Assembly (NCBI GenBank): GCA_001799365.1
Contig: MGTI01000074.1
Coordinates: 1 to 39,274 of the forward strand
Direction: 5' to 3'
DNA length: 39,274 nt
Source: Desulfobacterales bacterium GWB2_56_26
Lineage (GTDB): Bacteria; Desulfobacterota; Desulfobulbia; Desulfobulbales; Desulfocapsaceae
In this document: one piece after another, positions 8,019 through 14,205 of the stretch
How positions within the stretch are numbered: position 1 is the first letter of the stretch
Layout of the letters: each line of letters starts with the position of its first letter
The notes under the pieces: generated by a model
What the model saw: the letters and a program-made list of their open reading frames with translations, nothing else
Database searches by the model: none
What the model was told of the DNA's origin: nothing
Made by a program: the position numbers and the translations under genes

Positions 8019-8280
8019 TGCATGTTCCGGAGAAAGATTTTTAAGCCGGGCTATGAGAATGAATATGTACCTTCATGAGCGACTGCGGGAGGAAGTGGAG
8101 CAGGTTTGAACTTCGAGACGACCGGGAGCAGTTAGAATTCCATATCGTCAGTTCTGCTCATGTATTCGATAATAATCTGTAGCAGGCATCTCCGGAGAAC
8201 CGACGGCTGTAAGGCGTCGCACACTCTGGAAAACGCGGACATGGGCGGTAGCCCGATATATTCAAGAAAAGGAGTGTGAC
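8019..8280 (+). other. Long leader between promoter and small gene
   Basis: About 260 bases without a convincing gene. An 18-codon frame starts at 8052 (MRMNMYLHERLREEVEQV) and ends with TGA at 8106-8108. It lacks a well-spaced ribosome-binding site and could be the stub of a deleted TetR-regulated gene. No riboswitch that I recognise. Confidence 0.35.
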
Positions 8281-8469
8281 ATGCAGTACATCTTTATGAT
8301 TCTCTGCCTCTTCGGCGCGGTGGCGGCAATGGCATTTATAAAATCTCTTGATCTCAGTGGAGGGCTGACGGCCGCCCTTGTTGGTCCAGTGATTTTAATC
8401 GTCATTTACTCCCTCGCCAGGATTCAGTCAGGGGATCCGGAATCGCTGGAAAATGTAGCCAAGAAATAA
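8281..8469 (+). CDS. Small two-helix membrane protein, function unknown
   Basis: A 62-residue protein with an excellent ribosome-binding site (AAAAGGAG, six bases before the ATG). Residues 1-20 and about 30-48 are hydrophobic helices separated by KSLDLSGGLTA; the tail (RIQSGDPESLENVAKK) is charged and probably cytoplasmic. I do not recognise the family. It lies between a promoter with TetR-like operators and a strong terminator, so it seems to be a single-gene transcription unit controlled by the neighbouring regulator. A role in membrane stress or as a remnant of a larger efflux unit is possible but unsupported. Confidence 0.6.
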   Translation: MQYIFMILCLFGAVAAMAFIKSLDLSGGLTAALVGPVILIVIYSLARIQSGDPESLENVAKK

Positions 8470-8532
8470 TGCTGCATTGAGATTGCCTGCATCGCCGACA
8501 GTAGGCGGTGCAATTCTTCTTTTTGCTCGTGT

Positions 8533-8569
8533 AAAAGGGCAGGTTCCGCTAAGAAACCTGCCCTTTTTT
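8533..8569 (+). terminator. Intrinsic terminator after the small membrane gene
   Basis: A perfect 13-base stem (AAAAGGGCAGGTT / AACCTGCCCTTTT), a 9-base loop and T6. The A-rich left flank means it could also work for transcripts from the other strand. Confidence 0.88.
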
Positions 8570-8611
8570 GAAAATTCCAGGATCTTCGCAACACAATATT
8601 CCCCACCCGTT

Positions 8612-8820
8612 CCAGAGGAGTTGAAAGCCTCATTGAGCTGGGTGGTTCAGATCAAGAAAGCCCTGCGCGGCCGTCCGTCTGGAACCACAACGAAAAAATC
8701 GACGATGGTCCGGTTTGACAGCGATGTTCTCGACGCCTTCAAGTGGCAATTGGGAAGGGGGAGAACTTTGCATGCAATTCCATAGATAATCCTTACAATA
8801 CTCTACATATTGAATGTTGA
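8612..8820 (+). pseudogene. BrnA-type antitoxin remnant, frameshifted
   Basis: The frame reads ...ALRGRPSGTTTKKSTMVRFDSDVLDAFK and then loses similarity. A shift at about 8743/8744 continues it as AIGKGENFACNSI. Together this matches the C-terminal ribbon-helix-helix region of BrnA antitoxins (GRP..., VRFD.DVL.AFKA.GKGWQT.IN). The usual GKGWQTRIN block is degenerate and the expected N-terminal half is absent. No BrnT toxin is next to it. It begins directly after a strong terminator and ends in AT-rich sequence, so it is probably a decayed fragment. Confidence 0.5.
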
Positions 8821-8912
8821 GCTACTTTAAACAAACGACGTAAGTATTCGACATCACGTATCTCTTGTTTTATATATATTACTTGCAAAAACCTCCTTAA
8901 AAAATAGATCAT
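8793..8912 (-). CDS. Possible small ORF or gene fragment in an AT-rich island
   Basis: A 39-codon frame (MIYFLRRFLQVIYIKQEIRD...) with a near-perfect AGGAGGTGG ribosome-binding site seven bases upstream of its ATG. The frame stays open back to 9035 without another start (...LLALGWRIKSAEELWYSS...), so this may be the end of a decayed longer gene. Base composition is much more AT-rich than the neighbours, which suggests foreign origin. I recognise no family. Low confidence. Confidence 0.25.
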   Translation of the reverse strand: MIYFLRRFLQVIYIKQEIRDVEYLRRLFKVAQHSICRVL

Positions 8913-9022
8913 CTTACCACCTCCTAAGTCAGGGATTAACTCAATCTTTAATTGACTAGAATACCACAACTCTTCAGCAGATTTAATTCTCCATCCTAAC
9001 GCTAATAAAGATTCTATAGCTC

Positions 9023-9382
9023 TTATGAATTGAGATTAGCAGGGAACTTTGCTTGCTCCTGGGCCAACTGAGCTTTTTGTCTGCCCTGTTCGGTCAGGAC
9101 ATAGTAGAAAACGTTGAATTCCCCATTGTTTTGATAGGCAAGAATCGGCCGCTGTTTCAGCATTTTCAGCAGGTAGCCGATGACCTTTGGCCTGCGATGA
9201 AGCATCTTGGCAATCTCCTGGCCGGACAGCGAACTGAGCCAGGAGGATCTTGCAGGAAGGAAGAACCGGTGCAGGCCGGTCTGTTCGAGCGTCTCGGAAC
9301 GCTTTGGGAAGAACCTGTCGGTGTTCATGAAATCGTCCTTATCGACGGTAGCAGTCAGTATCTGGTTGAGAGTTCGTGTCTT
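9023..9382 (-). pseudogene. Truncated, start-less copy of the Tad-locus AAA+ ATPase gene
   Basis: This sequence is homologous to the first ~115 codons of the ATPase gene at 24419-25750 (shared RFFPKRxETLEQTGLH, SLSGQEIA, ILAYQN, FYYVLTxQGRQKA). The codon that aligns with the intact gene's ATG is AAG here (forward 9380-9382). Two small indels in the middle compensate each other and alter about twelve residues. The frame stops at 9023, before the whole ATPase domain. A shorter ORF from an internal ATG at 9328 remains open (101 aa, essentially the winged-helix-like region), so expression of a small DNA-binding-like protein cannot be excluded. The upstream sequence is duplicated too. Confidence 0.75.
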
Positions 9383-9541
9383 AGGTTTTATTTACCTGGT
9401 AATGTGTCAGGCGTATTTTTGTAACCCGCAAATCCTTATATTTAATTAATGCCTAGCAATGATTAAGTCCAACATATCAGTGCACCAGCTAACCGTCAAT
9501 TGGTGCAAACACCTAAATTGAGCTGGGTATTTTTACTAGTA
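9383..9541 (-). repeat. Duplicated upstream region (partner of 25751-25913)
   Basis: Non-coding sequence clearly similar to the region upstream of the intact ATPase gene. It shares GTGTCAGGCGTAT, GCCTAGCAAT, AACATATCAGT, CTAACCGTCAA and CAAATTGAGCT. The duplication therefore carried the promoter as well as the start of the gene. It ends near 9541, where AT-rich unique sequence begins. Confidence 0.75.
9471..9499 (-). promoter_or_regulatory. Promoter of the truncated ATPase copy
   Basis: Minus strand TTGACG (forward 9494-9499), 17-base spacer, TATGTT (9471-9476). The two hexamers and the spacing are the same in the intact copy at 25843-25871, although the spacer and flanks have diverged; this argues for conservation of a real promoter. 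Confidence 0.55.
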
Positions 9542-9629
9542 TGAAAAATTGTTGTTTGAAATCAATACATAAATAAAATAAAAAAGTTCGGCTACCGGTG
9601 TTGCCCCACCGGAAAAAGGGGATGAGTAC

Positions 9630-9821
9630 TCAAAGGGTACCTGACTGTTCAGAGGGAGTCGTCCTGATATCGCCGTTTTCTTCTATGCTTACGGGGCTGG
9701 CCACTCCTCTGCCCCGCAGGACGAAATTCAGAAACAAAAGCGGTACGGCAAGGCAGGCAAGTGACGGCAGGAAGTCACCTTCGATGACGGCGAGGGGAGT
9801 CGTTGCGGGGCATATACACAA
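9630..9821 (-). CDS. Doubtful small membrane ORF downstream of nhaD
   Basis: A frame open from about 9898 to TGA at 9630 encodes two hydrophobic stretches (SALIGAGLCICPATTPLAV and LPSLACLAVPLLFLNFVL). The only start in reach is a TTG at 9821 and there is no ribosome-binding site. A strong GGGAGGAAGG site just after nhaD instead serves an ATG in another frame that stops after 17 codons, so this may be a frameshifted small gene. No family is recognised. Confidence 0.2.
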   Translation of the reverse strand: MCICPATTPLAVIEGDFLPSLACLAVPLLFLNFVLRGRGVASPVSIEENGDIRTTPSEQSGTL

Positions 9822-9887
9822 TCCGGCTCCTATGAGGGCCGAAGCAGTCTTATTGACTCGGTTGTCGTAATTGAAGTGGGCGAGGCA

Positions 9888-9917
9888 GGAGGAAGGCGAT
9901 CATAGCAGCCTTCCTCC
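9888..9917 (-). terminator. Hairpin after nhaD
   Basis: A perfect 10-base inverted repeat (GGAGGAAGGC / GCCTTCCTCC) with a 10-base loop, 23 bases past the nhaD stop. There is no U-run, so it may end or protect the mRNA rather than be a classical intrinsic terminator. Confidence 0.4.
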
Positions 9918-9939
9918 CGGTAGTCATCAACTCATCGCG

Positions 9940-11364
9940 TCATTGAAATGTGCCGGCATTGAGGAGGAAATGGACGTAGATACTGGCGGCGTAACCGAGG
10001 GCGATTACCGGCGTCCATTTCAGGTGGCCGAAGAAGGTATATTTGCCCCGAGCCTGGCCCATAAGGGCAACGCCTGCGGCTGAACCGATGGACAGCAGGC
10101 TGCCGCCTACTCCTGCGGTGAGGGTCACCAGCAGCCACTGGCCGTGCGACATATCCGGCATCATGGTGAGTACAGCGAACATCACCGGGATGTTGTCGAC
10201 GATGGCGGAGAGCAAACCGATCACGACGTTGGCGGTGGTAGGACCCCAGTCGAGATACATAACCTTCGACACCATGGCCAGATAGCCGATGAAGCCGAGA
10301 CCGCCGACGCAGAGGATGACCCCGTAGAAGAACAGCAGGGTATCCCACTCCGCCCGGGCAACTTTTTTGAAGATATCGAAGGGCTCGACCTGGCCGAGCT
10401 CCTCCCGATTTTCTATGTTGCGCCTCCTCAACTTATGGGACTTATTCAGGTAAAAGCCGTACAGTTTCAAGAGCGACAGACCGGCCATCATGCCCACCAT
10501 GGGCGGCAGATGCAGGAAGTTGTGAAAACTGACGGCGGTGAGGATGGTCCAGAGGAAAAGCCCTATAACAACGAAGGCGCCTCGCTTCAGCTTCAGTTGC
10601 TCGATGTTGGCGTCCGGTTTTTTATTGGATATCGCAAAACTCATGATGGCGGCGGGCACCACCCAGTTGATGACGGAAGGGATGAACAGGGCGAAAAATT
10701 CCTGGAACTGAAGAATGCCCTTCTGCCAGACCATCAACGTGGTGATGTCGCCGAACGGACTGAAGGCGCCGCCGGCGTTGGCGCCCACCACGATGTTGAT
10801 GCAGGAGAGGCAGACGAACTTGGTGTCCTCCTTGCCGATAGCCATGACCACCGCGCACATGAGCAGGGCGGTGGTGAGGTTGTCGGCCACCGGGGAGATG
10901 AAGAAGGCGAGCAGGCCGGTGATCCAGAACAGTTTCTTGTACGAGAAACCGGCGTTGACCAGTTTCACCCGCAGCACCTCGAACACCAGCCGCTCGTCCA
11001 TGGCATTGATGTAGGTCATGGCGACCAGCAGGAAGAGGAACAGTTCGGCGTATTCGAGGATGTTGTGACGAATCGCCTGTTCCGCCGTATGATCGATGCC
11101 GTTGTTCGCATAGATCAGGCCGATCAGCCCCCAGATGATACCGGCGGCCAGCAGAACCGGCTTCGACTTCCGCATATGCGTCACCTCCTCCAGCATGACG
11201 AAGGCATACGCCACGACGAAGACCAGAAGGCCGGCATACCCGACCCAATGAGTCGTCAGGTCCAGGGTTTCATGGCTGCCGCCGGCGACAGCCGCCAGGG
11301 CGGTGCCGGCACCACCACAGATAGCGGCGAGCACGGCGGGAAAAACAAAATTCAACATGCGCAT
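9940..11364 (-). CDS. nhaD: Na+/H+ antiporter NhaD
   Basis: A 474-residue inner-membrane protein of the NhaD (ion transporter superfamily) type. It begins with a likely cleaved or first helix ending ...GTALAAVAGG and has about twelve further helices. Conserved family motifs are visible: PVADNLTTALL and FSPFGDITTLMVW in the first half and AIVDNIPVMFAV in the second, with the buried Asp residues thought to carry ions. NhaD expels Na+ (and Li+) in exchange for protons and is typical of halotolerant, marine or alkaliphilic bacteria. AAGGAG lies six bases before the ATG. The gene is monocistronic and preceded by a long structured leader with three tandem riboswitch-like units. Confidence 0.92.
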   Translation of the reverse strand: MRMLNFVFPAVLAAICGGAGTALAAVAGGSHETLDLTTHWVGYAGLLVFVVAYAFVMLEEVTHMRKSKPVLLAAGIIWGLIGLIYANNGIDHTAEQAIRHNILEYAELFLFLLVAMTYINAMDERLVFEVLRVKLVNAGFSYKKLFWITGLLAFFISPVADNLTTALLMCAVVMAIGKEDTKFVCLSCINIVVGANAGGAFSPFGDITTLMVWQKGILQFQEFFALFIPSVINWVVPAAIMSFAISNKKPDANIEQLKLKRGAFVVIGLFLWTILTAVSFHNFLHLPPMVGMMAGLSLLKLYGFYLNKSHKLRRRNIENREELGQVEPFDIFKKVARAEWDTLLFFYGVILCVGGLGFIGYLAMVSKVMYLDWGPTTANVVIGLLSAIVDNIPVMFAVLTMMPDMSHGQWLLVTLTAGVGGSLLSIGSAAGVALMGQARGKYTFFGHLKWTPVIALGYAASIYVHFLLNAGTFQ

Positions 11365-11395
11365 TTTCGACTCCTTCTCGTCGTTATTGGCCGAT

Positions 11396-11431
11396 TAACC
11401 TGCTATCTGCCGCACGGCAGCCGCCAGTTAA
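11396..11431 (-). promoter_or_regulatory. Hairpin close to the nhaD ribosome-binding site
   Basis: Forward CTGCCG-CA-CGGCAG (11407-11420) forms a perfect stem that can be extended by TTAAC/GTTAA pairs, ending about 32 bases before the nhaD ATG. It may replace the missing terminator of leader unit 3 as a further control point, or simply shape the leader. Confidence 0.35.
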
Positions 11432-11449
11432 CCCTCCCCTTGCATAGAA

Positions 11450-11534
11450 TAGGCCGGAAACCTGAGCATCAGCTCCGGTTGACAGCCCGGTAAACGATAA
11501 ACCTCCCAGAAACCTGTAGTGGTCTCTGGCCCCC
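11450..11534 (-). promoter_or_regulatory. Riboswitch-like leader unit 3 (nearest nhaD)
   Basis: This is the most divergent copy of the repeated element. In transcript order: a hairpin CCAGAGACC / GGTTTCTGG, the conserved GGGAGGTTTATCGTT and ACCGGGC blocks, and an AACCGGAGC-TGAT-GCTCAGGTT hairpin. The TGAT loop and the AGC/GCT closing bases are retained. Unlike units 1 and 2 it is not followed by a U-run, so it either controls translation or has lost its terminator. Base changes preserve pairing in the first hairpin (C-G and G-U exchanges), which argues for a selected RNA structure. Confidence 0.6.
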
Positions 11535-11559
11535 AAACCAGTCTCAATCGGTAAAAATG

Positions 11560-11598
11560 AAAAAAGCCGCAACCAGAGCATCAGCTCCAGTTAGCGGC
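11560..11598 (-). terminator. Intrinsic terminator of leader unit 2
   Basis: Minus strand GCCGCTAACTGGAGC, loop TGAT, GCTCTGGTTGCGGC, then T6. There is one bulged T and the rest pairs, including two G-U pairs. Confidence 0.75.
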
Positions 11599-11646
11599 CC
11601 GGCTAACGAAAAACCCTCCAGAAGCTGTAACAGCTTCCGGACCCAT
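11560..11646 (-). promoter_or_regulatory. Riboswitch-like leader unit 2
   Basis: Transcript order: GGGTCC, hairpin CCGGAAGCTG-TTA-CAGCTTCTGG, GGAGGGTTTTTCGTTAGC, CCGGGCC, then a long terminator hairpin with a TGAT loop and T6. GTTAGC and GCTAAC either pair with each other (antiterminator) or the second is used in the terminator stem, so the two folds exclude one another. Nearly identical to unit 1 up to the terminator's 3' arm, which has diverged while keeping base pairs (U-G and G-U). Confidence 0.7.
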
Positions 11647-11671
11647 AAACCAATCTGTGTTTCGTGCGCAT

Positions 11672-11712
11672 AAAAAAAGCCGCTAACTGAAGCATCAGCT
11701 CCAGTTAGCGGC
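11672..11712 (-). terminator. Intrinsic terminator of leader unit 1
   Basis: Minus strand 15-base-pair stem (GCCGCTAACTGGAGC / GCTTCAGTTAGCGGC, one G-U pair), TGAT loop, T7. It lies about 310 bases before the nhaD start, so transcription must read through it for nhaD to be made. Confidence 0.88.
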
Positions 11713-11759
11713 CCGGCTAACGAAAAACCTCCAGAAGCTGTAACAGCTTCTGGACCCAT
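11672..11759 (-). promoter_or_regulatory. Riboswitch-like leader unit 1 (promoter-proximal)
   Basis: Transcript order: GGGTCC, perfect 10-base-pair hairpin CCAGAAGCTG-TTA-CAGCTTCTGG, GGAGGTTTTTCGTTAGC, CCGGGCC, then the terminator hairpin. GTTAGC-CGGGCC-GCTAAC (forward 11704-11721) is an alternative helix that shares GCTAAC with the terminator stem, the classic switch layout. GGTCC can also pair with GGGCC to close an aptamer-like domain. The downstream gene exports Na+/Li+, so a Na+- or Li+-sensing riboswitch is the natural candidate. I cannot assign a known class by eye. A TTGACT hexamer at forward 11801-11806 may be the promoter -35, but no good -10 is seen. Confidence 0.7.
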
Positions 11760-11958
11760 GCAATATTATTGATGTGGTAATTAATATGGAATGATGGAAG
11801 AGTCAAGCTCTTTTGGAGCGATTGGTCTTGAAATGGGCAATGGTCATACCTTGTATCGCAGAACATTCGAAATCAAGCCAGAAGAAGGAGTGAGTGTAGG
11901 ATGCTTCGAACGCAACTGCACAATCGGCCAACTGGGAGTCATGCGGCAGAAGAGCATA

Positions 11959-12939
11959 CTACTCTTCCGCTTTCGCAAGAACACTCGCCAACTGCCGTTT
12001 TGCCTGATCCATATTTTTCTGCGCTGCGGTATAATATTTGGGATTGAGGGCTATGGCCTTATCAAAGGCTTCGATAGCTTTCTCGAATTTTTTGGCAAAA
12101 AGATATTCCTGCCCCATGTTGTTGTAGGCGGCCGCCTCGTTGTCCGAGCCTTTTTTAAAGTATTCAAGTGCGATATCGTAGTGGCCCAACTGGAAGTGGG
12201 CAAGCGCGAGATTGTTGTAGATCTTGCGGTCCTTGGTCCTTGCCGCCAGATTCTCCAAGAGGCGAGTCGCCTCGGCGAAATCGCCGTTCAGGTAGCAGGT
12301 CACTGCCAGATTATTGGTGATGCTTAGATCCCTGGGTTTATACGCAAGGGCGGTCTTGAACTGGGCGATGGCCTCATCGTATTCCTGTTTCTGACTATGG
12401 ATGAGACCGAGATATTCATGGGCCTGCCAGTCATCTTCTTTTTTTGCGAGCGCGGCCAGAAAGCCTTGTTCCGCTTCCTCGAATCTGCCCTGGCCAAAGT
12501 AGGCCATGCTATGACCGGCAAGAGTCTGCGGATCGTCGCCGGCAAGCGGCGTAAGCCTGCCATAGACCAGTTCCGCTTCAGCATACTTTTTCTTTCTGAT
12601 CAACAGTCGCCCCTGTTTCTGGAGGAGAGAGATCCTGTTGGGCTCCACGTTCAATCCCTTGAGATAGTAGAGGTAGGCTCTGTTGATGTCGCCTTTTCGA
12701 AAATAGGTGTCGCCCATCTGTTCGAGTTCCGGCACCGTTTTCTTTTCCGAGATTACCGGCTCGGTGGTCAGTTCATGCCGAACCTGCTGAAGCTCGATCT
12801 GCTTTTCCAGCGTTTTGGCGGTATTGTCGTTCACGGAGGAACAGCCGCCGAAAAGGAGTGATGCAGCAAGGATGACAAAAAGGATATTGCGTCCCGAAAA
12901 TAAACGTATAGCCTCGAAAACGTGCGGTTTTATATTCAT
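11959..12939 (-). CDS. TPR lipoprotein of the Tad locus (TadD-like)
   Basis: A 326-residue protein with a signal sequence and lipobox (LLFGGC; Cys at about residue 33), so it is a predicted lipoprotein. After a short linker there are about six tetratricopeptide repeats from residue 70 on (for example AYLYYLKGLNVEPN, YDEAIAQFKTALAYKPRD, FEKAIEAFDKAIALNPK). TadD lipoproteins act in assembly or localisation of the secretin in Tad systems. Its ATG overlaps the stop of the preceding TPR gene (TAATG). It is the last gene of the locus. TPR proteins are hard to name precisely, so the tadD label is by context. Confidence 0.78.
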   Translation of the reverse strand: MNIKPHVFEAIRLFSGRNILFVILAASLLFGGCSSVNDNTAKTLEKQIELQQVRHELTTEPVISEKKTVPELEQMGDTYFRKGDINRAYLYYLKGLNVEPNRISLLQKQGRLLIRKKKYAEAELVYGRLTPLAGDDPQTLAGHSMAYFGQGRFEEAEQGFLAALAKKEDDWQAHEYLGLIHSQKQEYDEAIAQFKTALAYKPRDLSITNNLAVTCYLNGDFAEATRLLENLAARTKDRKIYNNLALAHFQLGHYDIALEYFKKGSDNEAAAYNNMGQEYLFAKKFEKAIEAFDKAIALNPKYYTAAQKNMDQAKRQLASVLAKAEE

Positions 12940-14201
12940 TAATAGTGCACCAGATCGTTGGAAACGGTAACGGCAGCAGGTTGCAGCTGCTCGGATCGCC
13001 GATAATCGGCAAGTCCTGAATAATCATCGGGAAAGCATATACTTGCCAGATCCCTGCCGAGAAGGACTCTGACCCCGATGGATGGTTTCGCCATGGACTC
13101 TACCTTTTCAAGGTTCTGAGCCCCCGGGATGACGGAGGCAAGATCCTTGGCCGCCTGTAGGTGCTCTTCTTTGTAATAGATTACACTCTCTTCAAAACGA
13201 AAGTCCTTGGCATTGGTTACGCTTCGGACAGTGAAACCGAGGCCTCGGAGAAAGTCGGCGCTTCGTTTTGCCATGCCGGAAGTTCCATTGCCATTGGAAA
13301 CCTCAATTGCAACTTTTATCGGCGCCGGTGAAGGAATGGCAGGGGTGGCAACCGCGATTATTTCCTTGTTTGCGGCAGAAGGAATGTCCGTTATCGCAGT
13401 CTGGGGCAGAGCCGGGAAAATTTCTCGCGCAGAAGACTCTGTGGCAATTTCGTCACGTGCGGGCGGATTGTCTGCTACCATTTCGCTTACATCTTGACTG
13501 GGAACTACGATCATAGCGTTTTCATCCGGTATTGTAGGCACAGGATCCGGCAGAGCCACGTCCTGTGCCGCAATAGATGGTGCTCCATCCGTTGCCACAG
13601 GCTGAGGCAAATTTTCGCTCACGAGATAGCCCGATAGATTCTCACGGATGGCGATAGTTTGGGCGATCCTGAGATTGTTTTTGATGCGTATGTCACTCGC
13701 AGCCAGGCTTTCGGCTTTCTGCAATAGCTCCATGCCCTTGCCATAGCTGCCGCAGAGGAGGCTTGAGCAGGCATAATTGTTGTAGACATAGGCTTCGCCG
13801 GGGGCGCATTGAATGGCTTGCTCGTAGGAGTTATGGGCGGGTTCGCAGCGTTTCTGGAGATCATACGTCATGGCGATGCCATTGAAGGCCTTGCAATAAC
13901 TGCTGTCGAAACGGAGAGCCTTTGTGAATTCGGAGATGGCTTTGTCGTATTCGCCTATTTGCTGGTAGTGCAAACCAAGCCGATATTGGGCGTCGGAAAG
14001 GCTCGATTTCGGCCGCACCGATGCCCAGAATTTTTCTGCGGCCTTTTTGTCGGCAAGGGTTTTTTGGTCGCCTTCCGTGAAGTCGAAATAGGTGAATTGT
14101 CCGCCGTAGTAACTGCAACCGTTCGCCAGCAGGCAAAACAGCGGGAGATAAAGGACTTTGGCTGACTGACCCGAGTGCCCTTTTTTCGTTCGTTCTTTCA
14201 T
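12939..14201 (-). CDS. TPR lipoprotein with LytR_C-like C-terminal domain
   Basis: A 420-residue protein. I start at the ATG at 14201 (GAGGTG six bases upstream) rather than a TTG fifteen bases earlier. Signal peptide with lipobox LLANGC (Cys near residue 29), then TPRs between about residues 70 and 180 (LGLHYQQIGEYDKAISEFTKAL). A Pro/Ala-rich linker follows. The C-terminal part (about 300-390) starts VAIEVSNGNGTSGMAKRSADFL, typical of the LytR_C/CpsA_C domain. Such TPR-LytR_C fusions occur at the end of Tad loci. The protein probably sits at the inner face of the outer membrane, linking secretin assembly with the cell wall; this role is inferred. Confidence 0.8.
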   Translation of the reverse strand: MKERTKKGHSGQSAKVLYLPLFCLLANGCSYYGGQFTYFDFTEGDQKTLADKKAAEKFWASVRPKSSLSDAQYRLGLHYQQIGEYDKAISEFTKALRFDSSYCKAFNGIAMTYDLQKRCEPAHNSYEQAIQCAPGEAYVYNNYACSSLLCGSYGKGMELLQKAESLAASDIRIKNNLRIAQTIAIRENLSGYLVSENLPQPVATDGAPSIAAQDVALPDPVPTIPDENAMIVVPSQDVSEMVADNPPARDEIATESSAREIFPALPQTAITDIPSAANKEIIAVATPAIPSPAPIKVAIEVSNGNGTSGMAKRSADFLRGLGFTVRSVTNAKDFRFEESVIYYKEEHLQAAKDLASVIPGAQNLEKVESMAKPSIGVRVLLGRDLASICFPDDYSGLADYRRSEQLQPAAVTVSNDLVHY

Positions 14202-14205
14202 GTTG

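Noticed and set aside
10144-11493. 449-codon plus-strand frame opposite nhaD
   Set aside because: Composition is unnatural (many His, Gln, Gly), it has no family features, and nhaD on the other strand has clear motifs.
11450-11759. CRISPR-like array from regularly repeated sequences
   Set aside because: Only three units of about 120-base period with internal hairpins and terminators; conserved and variable parts do not alternate as repeats and spacers, and no cas genes are present.
11791-12327. 178-codon plus-strand frame upstream and opposite the last TPR gene
   Set aside because: Mostly antisense to a well-supported TPR lipoprotein gene and lacks a ribosome-binding site.
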